Translations under genes and position numbers: made by a program | The notes under the pieces: generated by a model | What the model was told of the DNA's origin: nothing | What the model saw: only the letters and a program-made list of their open reading frames with translations | Database searches by the model: none | Source of the DNA: Limonium bicolor | Taxonomy: Eukaryota > Streptophyta > Magnoliopsida > Caryophyllales > Plumbaginaceae | Length of the DNA: 64,000 nucleotides | Assembly: GCA_023374045.1 (NCBI GenBank) | Contig: CM041780.1 | Location: forward strand, 173,977,339-174,041,338 | Direction of reading: 5' to 3' | In this document: piece after piece, positions 9,803 to 21,906 of the stretch | Numbering within the stretch: the first letter of the stretch is position 1 | Layout of the letters: each line of letters starts with the position of its first letter

Positions 9803-11564
9803 TGTAACACCCCTAGTCCTAAACCTGTAATAACGTCGCAAGTCGTAGCAAAATAAATAACGCCGCAGCGGGAAATAAAACTATCTAACCTTGGTGTTAC
9901 ACGCCGTTACTCACCCTTGTGAGTAACAAGGCATCCTTACTCTTTCCAACTAACAAACTTCTCACGCTGTGATGAACCGATACTGAGCACTCTAATTATT
10001 ACTGACCAACTCCAAAACTAAATGAGCAACTAACTGAATACAACAATCCTGAAATACAGTACATACTTAAACTACAAAATATTTATTAAAACATAACAGC
10101 TACCCTGTTCCCCGCACTCCGGCTTGTGTCTTCTTCAATAACCTGAAATGTTTGGCCCATTGAAGGGCTCAGCAATCGAAATGCTGGTATGCTAAATGTA
10201 GTCCTAAGTCATCTAGATTCCTTAAGTCGTTTTAGCCATCTTGATATTAGATTCGTTACATAAAATACCGGTTTACAATAGCAACAGTAATAACTGTAAA
10301 CATTAAACAATCACATAACGGTTCACCTGCAACATCAGTGCATAATAAACAACAACCAGATAATCAACACCAATAATCCCAAACAATAACAAACAAATCA
10401 CGCGTATTGATTAACTGTACTTGTTAGTAGGTCACATGACCCTTAACCTTTTAAACCAACCACTTAACCTTTCCAATTAATTTCACCTCAGGCGTCATGT
10501 CAAGACAACCTTTTAATAACTCAATAATGGACAATGTGTCCCCTGGGTTCCAAAGGAACCGTTACCAGCTGACCTTATGGCCCTGGATAAAATTTGACCG
10601 ATACGGTCGAACCTGTGCACCAACGGTAGTGCCCTCCGCCATCCCCGAATGTGGCTGATGGATTCCCTTGAGTGACTCCCCATTGAAGTCTCTCGTAGTG
10701 ATCACGATGCGCAACCAGAAAGTCGAAACAGTCTAGATTCCTCTCTTTATAAGTTAGCCCTTTAGTCAGTGGTACAATAACCAATACTTGAGTTAAGACT
10801 ATAACAGTTGACCATCAGTTAGGTTCAATAATACCTAAAGGTCAGTTAGTCTTGTTCCAGCGTAGATGTATAAACTTTTAGTCATAAGACGTTCACGTAT
10901 AAATAAAACGTAACAGTGTTGAGCAATACAGTATACAAAATAATATACATAAAATCATAGATATCGCTCTTAAACAGTTAAACACATAACGTCTGGACCT
11001 TAGGATAATCCTTAGGACATTCAGACCACACAATTAACATACCGTTCACCAGGATATCAGCTAGCTTGACAATTCGCGCACTAGTAAATCTTTCCCGTAC
11101 GCTGTTGTTTATACATGCAATAACGGGTATTATTAATATGACTGTCCACTAAATATTACAGTACAGTCATGTAGAGTTTATTCTCGTTGTATACTAACTT
11201 TGTATGTTCTTTATTTTCCCTGTTATTTTAACAGTGGCCCTAGGTAGTTGTCAATTAATTATTATGTAACCTCACATGTGAATGAATATCTACCTTATAG
11301 TCTATTCTAATTCTTTAATCATATACTCATAAATAATTCCTTTGAATTATATTAGATCCTGTGGTATTGTTATTGTAATACAAATTTTAAGTTATATTAT
11401 ATTCCATAATATACCATAATACATTATTTACTTAATCTTAATTCCTTTCTTCATTATTAAAAACCAGCTATAATAATTCGGTATTTATATTTTGTACCCA
11501 ACAACTTTTATAATATTCAAATAACCATAGACTTTTATAATTTACTAATTAACCATCCAACTTT

Positions 11565-12064
11565 NNNNNNNNNNNNNNNNNNNNNNNNNNNNNNNNNNNN
11601 NNNNNNNNNNNNNNNNNNNNNNNNNNNNNNNNNNNNNNNNNNNNNNNNNNNNNNNNNNNNNNNNNNNNNNNNNNNNNNNNNNNNNNNNNNNNNNNNNNNN
11701 NNNNNNNNNNNNNNNNNNNNNNNNNNNNNNNNNNNNNNNNNNNNNNNNNNNNNNNNNNNNNNNNNNNNNNNNNNNNNNNNNNNNNNNNNNNNNNNNNNNN
11801 NNNNNNNNNNNNNNNNNNNNNNNNNNNNNNNNNNNNNNNNNNNNNNNNNNNNNNNNNNNNNNNNNNNNNNNNNNNNNNNNNNNNNNNNNNNNNNNNNNNN
11901 NNNNNNNNNNNNNNNNNNNNNNNNNNNNNNNNNNNNNNNNNNNNNNNNNNNNNNNNNNNNNNNNNNNNNNNNNNNNNNNNNNNNNNNNNNNNNNNNNNNN
12001 NNNNNNNNNNNNNNNNNNNNNNNNNNNNNNNNNNNNNNNNNNNNNNNNNNNNNNNNNNNNNNNN
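11565..12064. other. Assembly gap, exactly 500 N
   Basis: A run of 500 N inside LTR D. The round length is a placeholder convention, so true distance is unknown. Confidence 0.99.
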
Positions 12065-12504
12065 ACGAATTTAGACCGTTAAACAGAGAGGTTTACGATC
12101 CAAGATCCAGCAAATTACAGTCTAAATCAATCAAGGAAAGACAACAATAAACCAGCTCCATTTGAAACCGCAAAAATAACACTTACGGAATCAGATTTTG
12201 AAGGTTGTTGATCAAGGAAGTTACCTGATTTATCCTTGACATATCTTGCTAGTTTTCTCTAAGATATTACAGCTACAAGATCCTTCTTCCTTCTCCTTAC
12301 TTTTCCCAGCAATAAAGCTTCGTTTTCTCTCCTAACGTGCGCACCATGCAGCTCCCAAAGATAGCACAAGTTTTTCGGTTTTGTTGTTCTTCTTTTGATG
12401 TTGTTTTCTTTCTAATCTAACCTTTCTCTTGGTACTTGGGGCCCAAGAAATGGAAGAGGCAGAAGAGATTTTATGGAGTATGTAAACTTTCTGGGGAAAT
12501 GACT

Positions 12505-12515
12505 CCTTATATAGG
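12505..12515 (-). promoter_or_regulatory. TATA box of LTR D
   Basis: Minus-strand CCTATATAAGG. A leader-like, CT-rich stretch follows downstream (12480-12290 on the minus strand), as expected for an LTR promoter. Confidence 0.5.
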
Positions 12516-12834
12516 CAAAAGGAATTACTCACTAACTAAGGTAACAAATGGGGTGATGACACCTAAGTTACATAGTAATCTCTTCCTATTGGCTTATCTA
12601 TGTTGATTGTATTATGTAAAGGCACATCACCTCTCTTGCTAACCAAGGAAATGATGGACAAGATGGAGATAAGCAACAACGAGAGTCATAAATGCTATAG
12701 GACAAAGACAATTAAGTGTAAATAGTAAAACAACATAGAAAAACTAAATAGCAAAACTAAATAGTGAAACTTGTACTTTCCTAGCATTACTTGCTTAATA
12801 CTTAGGTAACTGTAGCAGAAATATATTACTATCT

Positions 12835-13300
12835 CTACCTAGGCAGTGTACCTATCGTTTTGCGGAATAGTAAATTAAGTGGGGGTTGTTGATCTCAGAG
12901 ACCTCATTCAATTAATTGACAATTTATTTTCTAACTGAGAAATTAAACAAAGAAAAAAGGAAACGTCACTTTTTTAGGTTTGCTTAATTTACTAAAAAGA
13001 AAGACTCAAAAAACTAACATAAAATAATAAAAAAGTAAAGTAAAATAAACTAAACAAATAAATAAAGAGTAAAACTCTAAAATAAAAGGAAGCACCCCGG
13101 ATTGTTCTGCAAACCTTCACTTCACAAGTCTATTAATAAACTCTTCCCTAATTCTACAATAAACTCAAGAATCTTAATTAATCCGTTGACCGGTCCCTGT
13201 ACAACGAATCCTAACTGGTAGAAATAACAAGCCGCAAACCATGCCCAAGTCAATTCTATCCAATCGCTTTATAACCAATTTCTATTGGAGACAAATTAAC
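12835..13300 (-). mobile_element. Tat/Athila-like LTR 3' fragment
   Basis: On the minus strand it matches the last ~480 bp of LTR E (about 48000-48450): TCTCCAATAGA, ATTAAGATTCTTGAGTTTAT, GCAGAACAA(C/T)CC, TTCCGCAAAACGATAGGTAC and ACTGCCTA occur in the same order. It stops near 12835 without a GGCGC-type primer site, so it is a truncated LTR end. The facing element starts at 13301. Confidence 0.7.
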
Positions 13301-13343
13301 TGAAATACCCCTAAATTAATTTAAATTAATTTAGGGGATTTCT
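13301..13343. repeat. Palindrome at the LTR K start
   Basis: GAAATACCCC and GGGGATTTC flank the perfect 22-bp palindrome at 13311-13332 built from TAAATTAATTT and its complement. The whole ~42-bp stretch is nearly self-complementary. Confidence 0.8.
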
Positions 13344-16059
13344 TTTATTAAACCTTTAATAATACTATTAAGTATTAAATTATTATATGGAATTATGAAT
13401 ATTAAATTATTATATGGAATTGTGAAATTTATTTAGGGGTTTTCTCCTATTTAACCCTAATTATTATACATTATTATATAGTATTATGAATTTAATAATA
13501 AGATTTATAAGCCAATAAATCTTGGGAAAATTTCTAAACACTCCAAATATATTATAAAGATTTTAGGAAGTGTTGTAACATTGTTTTGAAACATAAAAGT
13601 CAATATAAAATTCTAGAAACCTTAAAGCTTATTAAGCCTTGCTAGAGTTGACTTTTTGAGAATGGTCAAACCAGGTCATGAAACCTATACCAATAAATAG
13701 GTTATGGAAAACCATGAAGATCGATAAAAAGAACGTCAAAAATGGATCATCCTAGCCAAAGTTATGCTAGATTGAAGTTTTGAATCAAAATTTTAAGAGA
13801 TGCCACGTGTCACTCTGTAATGGGTCGCCCACACTTAGCCGATTCTTTCCCTGAATTTCGGTAACCGATTCCAGTGTATTGACCTAACTTTAGACGGCCA
13901 TAACTTCTTCATCTTTCCATATTTTTCAATGCCGTCTTCTTTGTTGTCTTCTCCTACATTCCCTCTAAACAACTATAACTCATACAAACCCTAACTCCTT
14001 CTGAATCAACCGGAAAATCGAGTCAAAGTAGCCACCTTGCGAAACGTGTTTCCAGAATTCCAGATTCTCTTCGTTTTCAGATAACTTGCGTTGATCATAA
14101 CTTCTTCGTTACTCAACCAAAATTCGATTTCTTTAGCTCGTTCTAAAGATCTCTAATCCCTCTACAATTTTCGTGTTTATGCCCAAGTCTGATTCGTAAC
14201 CAGTTGGGAGATATAGAGGTCTAAAGTTTCGGTCTCGCCAGCACATAAAATAACACCGAAACAGAGAGGTAAACTCGTGTTTTGCGACTTCAATTTCTTT
14301 CTGTGTGGTTCGAGTTAGGTTTAGTTCTTGCTATCAATACCTAGATCTAAGTTTGTTCTTTCCAATGAGCCCTTACTCATAACCTAACTCAATTTGTACT
14401 GCTAGTTATAGATCCTCAAAGTTGGCACCACGAACTGGTTAAAGTTCGAGTTTTTCCCAGTTTTCCGAATTGGAATTCGCACAATTCGCACAATCCGGTG
14501 AGTCTCCGACCCAAATTGCTCCGATATTGTCGTTATTAGTCATGTTTTCGACCTAATCCATGTGCCAATTTAGTCAATTTCGTGTTAGGTTAGGAGAATT
14601 TGTATGAATTTCATTCGATTTCAATTCTGTACCGAAATAAACCCTAACTCTCGAATCGATTTCGAATCTTGATATATACTGCATTATAATTGGGGAAACC
14701 GGTACCAATAGAACCGAAATTTGATTACGAAACTATAGAAACAAGAATCATTCGATTTCGTTCTGTAGATTGGGAGAAAATCACGAATTAGTACTCGAAG
14801 TCCATAGTTGAATCACTGAAGAACTCGTCGTTCAGGGTCCGTCGGATCTTAGTTAAGAGATTTGGACGGCTGAGATTAAAACGTTTCAGATTAAGTTTTT
14901 ATAAATTCCAGTAAATAGTCTTAACTTGTTGGGTTAATTTAAATATCTTCCTGAATGTATTTTGACTTGAAATTTTAACCATAGATTCCTTATTTTATCT
15001 AGTTTATTTTGATGTAAATTATTATGGTTTTGGAGTTTTTAAACATAAATTATGATTTTTGCAAGTTACGGGTTTTCCGGAATTATTTGGCTAAATTTTA
15101 AAGATATTTTTATGAAATAAAAATTTTATAATATGTCTAAAATGTTATAGTTTACTGTATATTAAATTTGTGAATTTTTGGGCAATGGTAAAAGGTTTTA
15201 AAAATTGTGTTTGTGAGTTTTTCATAAGAATAACCTATAATATAAGGTTTTTAATGTAACCAAAATTAAAGTATGGTTTGTTAATTAACTTTTAAGCTGG
15301 GGAAATTAAAGGGAACTAAATTAACATTTTATAACAGTAAGTTTATAAATGTTTTTGTATTAGCTTTTAAGAGAAGTGAAATTATTTACATATATGTATA
15401 TACTTACTTAAGTAGAAACTTATATAAGGAACTTAATTATCCTACATTTTATTTACTATATTATATGGGAGTTAATATTTTAATTAAACTAAGGAATAAA
15501 TATATATATTTTGCGCGTTTATAAAAAGGGAATTAAGTAGTAACTTAGAGTAAAACAAGGAACTAATTAAATTAACACTTATAATACTAATGTCATAAGA
15601 GCTAGTATCCTATGTTATGGTAAAAGAAATACTTAACGAAATATACTTGGAATACAGTTTAAGGTTGTATTAATAAGATAGTTTAAATATGAGTTACATA
15701 GGGAATGTCTTAGTTGATTTCTAGTACGGGTACACTTTATATATTAAATAAATAAAGGAAACACATTATTTTATAAACCATAAGCCGGTTGCAGTTGTGC
15801 CTAAAAGTTATTAAACATAATTAAATACAATAAACTACATAAATAATGTTTTGAACAAATCCTAGTATATAAATATATACACATTTAACATAAATAAAAT
15901 TAGATAACTTATAGGAAATATAATACGAAGGAATTAATAAGTTAAACTAAACCTCTACATAATACTAATAGAAGAATATTATATGAGGTGGTATTAAATT
16001 ATAGTTATGTATTAGGCTTAAGAGTTACCTTTGAGTTTCCAAGGTTTATATATAACCAT

Positions 16060-17270
16060 ATTAAAATACATGTATAGTATTATTTGTCAACGACCAGGAT
16101 GTAAATCTTAAATTGGGATTAAGTAATTAATAAGTTAAAACTTAGGAAAAATTGTGATTACATAAAATGTTGTACAAATAGATCTTATTCTATAATTAAT
16201 GTTAAACAAATGTAATACGTTTACATCTAGATGTTCTTATTATATAAACCATAGTAAAATAAGTAAAATACTTTTACATCTAAACGTGAGGTGGATTAGT
16301 AAGTCTATATTTAATCATTTCTTAACATTTATGGTAGTGAGATATAACTTAATGTTTTAAGATAGAATCATTAAAAGGATTATGATATATTCTATATTAA
16401 ACGATGATTCGGAAATTTATCTAAATAATTATCCTTAAGTTTCTTAGATTAGATAAGCCATATAAAATACATTTATTACCAATATTCAGGATGTGAGTTT
16501 ACATTTAGGTGAGGTATTTAGTAGTGAGAATTTATAGGAAGGTTTATAATAGGAATTTTATACTTAAAACCTTTGAACCTTCTATTAGGTGAAACTGAGT
16601 TACATAAGATATTATATTGATATACTTTACGGTAATGGGAAATAATGATATGTTATTTTGAATATAAAATATGGGAATTTTCATAATAGATTGTCTTATT
16701 ATTTAATTAACAATTTCACTTACGAACCAGAATTTAATTATTTGATAAATTCTACTTTATAGATATATTGTCCATCCTAAATACAATAAAGGAAATTAAT
16801 TTATTAAGTTATTTCTTTGAAACCTTAGGATTTGTACAGCAGTTTAAAACGTATTTAAGGTTTAAGTTTATTGAAGTTTAGTACAAAAGGATTGTACATA
16901 GTCTAGAGAGAGAATGTGTGTTAAATAAAACATTTAGAAGATTAAAGGTAAGTAAAGATACATAAAAGGTTATATTTAAACACCTTATTATATAGGTAAT
17001 AATTAAGCAAATAATGTTCCTTGTGAATACTAAATGTAAGAGTTCGATAAGTCTAAGTTAACTATAATATAGTTGTTTCAAGATAAAAAGTAATTTAACA
17101 TCTTATGTCAAAATTATTAGCTGGATGTAATAAAAAGTCTTTCTGGACTAAAGATAAGATAAATGGGTTAGTAACTCAATTAGGATATGATATAATGCGT
17201 CTACAACACTATGGTTCCAATATACAAGATGTAGATCTTAATTAAGTTAGGGGGAAAAACTTAATCACAA
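16060..17270. repeat. Weak, diverged ~370-bp repeat units in LTR K
   Basis: CAGGATGTAAATCTTAAATT (16096), CAGGATGTGAGTTTACATTT (16487) and CAAGATGTAGATCTTAATTA (17222) share context, with spacing near 390 and 735 bp. The match is poor elsewhere, so this may be old tandem structure or coincidence in AT-rich DNA. Confidence 0.25.
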
Positions 17271-19519
17271 TGGATTATCTAGTAGATATTGATAAAATAC
17301 ATAATCATTACATTGTGAAATAATAGTATAGTATTATGGGATGAATCCATCATAGGTCATGATACAATGTTTATTCTAAATTAAGAATAAAGGTATTCAG
17401 CTTAAGATTACTATTGGAATTCTAAGATTTAATTATATAATGTAAACACATTTGTGTTATAAAGGTCTCAAAAGTCTTGAATGTGAGGATTGTGGTTAAA
17501 TATGAATAAAGTGGATAGGAGTGGTCAGTTGGCAGGTGTTGATGAGATACATTCCTTGATCTTACCACCTTTTTAATACCCCGGATCTAAAAATGGTGAT
17601 TTAATTACTCTAATAAAATTATTAAGGGCCTAATTGTGCCTAGAGAGTATTGGTAAAACGAATAAAACCAAAAGAAAAGAGAAAATGCGTTAAACGCGAA
17701 AAACGCTAAAATGCGCATTAAATTTAAATAAGAGATAAATGATCTCGTAAGGGTCCGAGATGGATTCCTAAGACTTAGTTAGGCCTAATTAGTATACGGG
17801 AATGATTCCCGAAGAAAACGGATCCAAATAATGGATTAAAACGCTAACGGAGTTTTTAAGCACGTTTTTCGAGAAAACCTGAAAACGTGACTTTAAGTGG
17901 TCAAATGGACCCGTAAAAATTATAGTTGATTAAATAACTATAAATAAGTATTAATGAGAGCTTAATAACCATTAAAATTAATTAAACGAGAAAATTCCGG
18001 AAAACGGACCCGGGAAATGAATAGTGTCGAAAACGAGAGACGAAACGCGTTTAATTCGAAAAGACGAAAAACGACCCGGGCTATTAATTAGTGGGCCAGT
18101 TTTAATTATAATGTACACACTCATTAATAGCTTGCTAGCTATTTAGTAATAAGAAGACAAGTAAATAAATAAATAAAGCAAATAGTGTAAAGTAAAAAGT
18201 AAAATAAATAAATACCTCTCACCTCTTTCTTTCTCATTCACGATTTGCTCCAGAGACTTGCAAACCCCTTCTTCTTCCTCTGTAACTCGCGACAACAACA
18301 GCACACAACCCTCATCTTGTCTCAACTCTAACTTGCTCATTCCTCCACCAAATCACACAAGAATTTATACCGTTGAATTCCTCTCGGTGAGAGCTCCGAT
18401 TTCAACCCAAATAAAATTCGATTCCTCCACCTTCATCTCCATTGACGTGGGAGCTTTTGAAGCTTGGAGAGCTGATTTCAACCCTTCTTCTCTTCCTTAG
18501 TGCCTTAAGGTATTAATAAGTAAGTGTATAGAACATTTTAAGCTTATTCTACCACTTGTGAGAGTTTTTCCCTCACGTTGGAAAATTCCCCTCTTTTCAG
18601 CCGAGACCATATGTTTTTGTGGGGTGTTGGAAACTTCTCCAGTTGGTTGCCGAGCCAACCATTTGGGTTCTCTAAGGTAAAATCTAGATTGAACTCTGAA
18701 AACTAGCTCTTAAAATATATGTTAGGTTTTGTGGAGGAAAAGTGAATTAATTGTTGAATGTGTGATGGGCTGCGGTTGTAGTTGGCAATCCAAAGCCCTT
18801 GTGTGGTGTGGAAAACAAGAGGAGAAAGAGGGAACAAGATAAAGAGGAAGAAGGGGAGTGAAAACTGAAAGTAAAACAAGGTAAAGAGCTTACCTTGAAT
18901 TGGTTTTATTTCCTTGTGAAATTAATGTGTGTGGGTGTGCAATTAAACCGAGAAGTTAAACTAATACATATGTGTGAACAAGTGGGAAATTAATGTAGTT
19001 GTTGATGCTTGATTAAACAGGAGTGAAGATTGTGTATATGAGTTGATTTAAGTGTGGTGAATATGCTAAAGAAGTAGACAAGTGCTGTCAAAATTTCCTT
19101 GGAGATTATGAACTTGGGTGTTTTATTATAAGGATGAAACTAGGTGTTTAAGAGGTGCTAAGTGAGTGTTTATGTTTTGAGAACCTAACTAGAAGAAGAG
19201 TGTGCTGAGAGCAAAATAATGTCATTTGGGTGCTAGTTATGGCATCAGTAGGAGAGGTGTGAATGGCTCAAAGAAGAAGCCAAAAATCTGTTGCAATCAG
19301 ATGGAAAAACAAGTGGAAAACTAGCTTTGTAAGTGTAAAGAGTCTAAGTAAAATTAGCTAGATTGGTGAGTGCATTTGGTGCTTGGTTTAAGGTGATTAA
19401 GAAGGGTAATTAGATGCTAAAACATGTGGATTTTAGTTGGTGAAGATAGGTTGATCAATGGGCTAAGAGATAACCTGTAACAGAATTGGAAAATGCTGAA
19501 ATTGCAAAATCTGTAGCAG

Positions 19520-19776
19520 GGTCCGGGACTTAGGTCCAGGACCAAGTCCCGGACCACCCCTATTTTTACCCCCGAGAGTGTTCTACTTGTTTGGTCCGGG
19601 TCCTAACCCCATGCCCAAGTCCCGGACCATATACATTTTCCAACCCGAGAGTTCCCTGCTTGTTTGGTCCGGGACCTAACTCCATGCCCAAGTCCCGGAC
19701 CACATACAATTCATTAGCCGAGAGTTTGAACCAAGGTTGGTCCGGGACTTAAGTCCCGTGTGAAGTCCCGGACCAG
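19520..19776. repeat. Tandem hairpin array in LTR B
   Basis: Four units of about 72-76 bp. Each begins GGTCCGGGAC or a close variant and ends its stem with GTCCCGGACC, giving a 10-bp GC-rich inverted repeat with a loop near 20 bases. Linkers carry CCGAGAGT. A second copy of the array is at 44882-45108, cut at its last unit. Confidence 0.9.
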
Positions 19777-21025
19777 ACCAGAAATGTAAAAAATAAGAGT
19801 TTTAAGTGGGGTTTAAGCTAGGGAATGGCTTGGTAATGATGTTATAAGATGTTAAGGCCTTGTTTGGTGACATGTAAAGGCCCTGCTGGGAAGTGGAAGA
19901 AAGTGTTAGAATTGAGTGTGAAGTTAGAACTCAAATTAATAAAGTGAAACCAAGATAACGGGATAACGGGGTAATACGGGAATAACATTAATTATGTTCC
20001 GTATGAGCTTAGTATTAATAATGTTTGAAACGTTATCAGAGGATCGTGTGTGACCAGAGCAAGGTGAGATGACACAGTAAAAGTAAAAAACCCCGGTGAA
20101 AGGTATGATTTTCTCATACTCCGCGTGCTAACCGAGTTACGTTGATTTGTGTGTTTGTGTGCCGGCTTAATCAAGATTAAAGCATGAAAATAATCCCTTG
20201 TTTGATTATGTATGTCATGTTGTATGTTGAATGAGCTAACATACTTGTATGCCGGTGTGGTCTAACATAGTATAAAGACCGACACATAGTGAGTAACGTT
20301 TGGCTAGAGACCCGTAGATCGGGACGATGCTTATGATAACGAAAATGTGCAAACACACAAACTATCCGTTAAAGTATAACGATAACGCAAACATATGAAC
20401 TCCCTAGAATGTGAGGAGAAGTACGGGTTGAGTAAATACCCGATAATGGTTAGAAAACCACATTGAAACAATCCACGAAACAAATGAGAGTGGAAAGATA
20501 AGTGAACCTCCTTCAAGAGGATTTAAGTTAGTTCGAAGATGTGAACCAGTGAAGAAGGTAAAAGAGACCTAAGGGATTAGTAACTCCCTTGAGACATGGT
20601 CGACCTCCTATGAGGATTTACCTGGTATATGCAAGTAACCGAAAGTATGAGTAAAGTAAATGTATGGGTAACTCTTAAAACCTAAGATTAACCGAACTAA
20701 AGAAATGTTCCCAAGTCATTAGAAACATCGAGAGTGATGCTTCTAGACTAATATACATGATATTATTATAACTCCGAGAGAGGAGTGTATGGGAACGAGA
20801 GTAGTCCGAGAGTAGTCGGACCTAAGTAAAAGAGATAGGAACTAAGAGAGAGTTCCGTGAGCTAGTTGAACCTTCCCACCATGCTAGACCCAGAGTAGGG
20901 TCAAAACCGGGGAAGTAAGACTATGCTAGAGAGCCATGAGTTTTGGCCTAAGTATGTATTGAGAGTAACAAGCGTGACGTAGGAGACCTGTAGTATCTCG
21001 AGAATCTACAAGAGCTTGAGTTAAA

Positions 21026-21265
21026 TAACCCAAGAGTGTGGGTGAGATAATGAGTGTAAATAACCCAAGAGTATGGGTAAGATAATGAGAATAAGTAACC
21101 CAAGAGTATGGGTAAGATAATGAGTATAAGTAACCCAAGAGTATGGGTAAGATAATGAGAATAAGTAACCCGAGAGTGTGGGTGAGTATAGTACGAGTAG
21201 CCCAAGAGAATGGGTGTGAATATGAATAAGTAACCCGAGAGAGTGGGTGAGGTATTGAATAAGTA
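21026..21265. repeat. 34-36 bp tandem repeat with mini-hairpins
   Basis: Seven units of TAACCCAAGAGTATGGGTAA followed by GATAATGAG-like text. Within each unit ACCC and GGGT can pair around a 6-8 base loop. The long minus-strand open frames here are translations of the repeat (for example LTHTLGLL) and are not genes. Confidence 0.9.
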
Positions 21266-21894
21266 ATAAGGCATAGTGAGGAATAACCCTCAAGGCCTAA
21301 GAGTAACCAGATACCACTAACAACCTTGTTATGTTAGTTAGGAATCGTGTTCCAAGATTGGATGTAGATTCCTTGTGTAATACACATATTTATTGTATTG
21401 CTTTGATGCATGTTGTTGACTAAAATGAACTCCATGTATATCCGACTAAGTGGTCGGCGTACCCCGGTTAGCGCTCGGGGTATGCGAATTTCATATGCAG
21501 CGTTAAGCTGAGCCCCTAGGGGCGATGTTTTATTTTACAGGTACACCGAAGATGTTATCGTTCGAGAGTAGGACGGGGTCGGTGGGTTACATGGGTAGTA
21601 GTTTAAATTACTTATGTATTGAAGGAAGTGTAAGACCGAGTATGTTGTCGGCATCCATTTATTGTAGACTCGGTATAGTAAAGAAATGATTTGAGTATTG
21701 TATTTGTGTTGTGAATTCGGATGTTCCAGTCCATCAGACCGTTACTGTATGAGAGTTAGGCCAGGTTAGCCACATGGGTGGCTAACGGCGTTGTTTCACC
21801 CCTCGTTGTGGTTAGAGTTCCGCTGCGTGAGTAAGAGTAATTAGAATCGGTTTAAGAGGTAATGCCGAGATTAACGGTTGGGGTGTTACAAAAA

Positions 21895-21906
21895 TGGTAT
21901 CAGAGC
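21895..21906 (+). other. Primer-binding site of element B
   Basis: TGGTATCAGAGC, the standard plant initiator tRNA-Met site, four bases after the 5' LTR. Confidence 0.92.

Larger units (their letters stand above)
9803..12830 (-). mobile_element. Minus-strand gypsy LTR D (right edge uncertain, contains gap)
   Basis: Starts with TGTAACACCCC, the reverse complement of the GGGGTGTTACA end of Tekay-like LTRs. It shares the layout of LTR C: GCAGCGG soon after the end, then GCCGTTACTCACCCTTGTGAGTAACAAGG-like text (compare GGCCACCCTTGTGACCAAC in LTR C), then GGGCTCAGCAATCGAAATGCTGG (compare GGGGCTCAGCAAACAATGCTGG). A minus-strand TATA box (CCTATATAAGG, 12505-12515) suggests that transcription starts near 12480 and runs left. 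The right edge between the TATA box and the Tat-like fragment at 12835 is not defined. Confidence 0.65.
13301..17570 (+). mobile_element. Probable plus-strand gypsy LTR (LTR K), 3' end displaced by element B
   Basis: Opens with TGAAATACCCC, the same start as the LTRs of element C (minus-strand reading at 30977). About 4.3 kb follows with no conserved frame: a moderately GC-rich leader-like part (13800-14870) and a very AT-rich part (14880-17500). It ends where LTR B begins at 17571, suggesting that element B inserted into it. Without a partner LTR or primer site this remains an inference. Confidence 0.5.
17571..21890 (+). repeat. 5' LTR of element B (4320 bp)
   Basis: Left edge from the match with 42943; right edge TGTTACA at 21890, four bases before the primer site. 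The first ~2.2 kb is repeated at 42943-45108. It includes a CT-rich, leader-like stretch (18210-18500) and two internal tandem arrays (19520-19776 and 21026-21265). CACCT (17566-17570) would be the left target duplication, but its partner is missing. Confidence 0.9.

Noticed and set aside
18143..18500. Small ORFs on both strands in LTR B, repeated at 43509-43709
   Set aside because: Repeated only because they lie in the LTR; CT-rich leader sequence, no domain.
20926..21293. Overlapping minus-strand ORFs of 70-108 residues rich in Leu, Thr and Tyr
   Set aside because: They are translations of the 34-36 bp tandem repeat in three frames; open only because the unit lacks stops.
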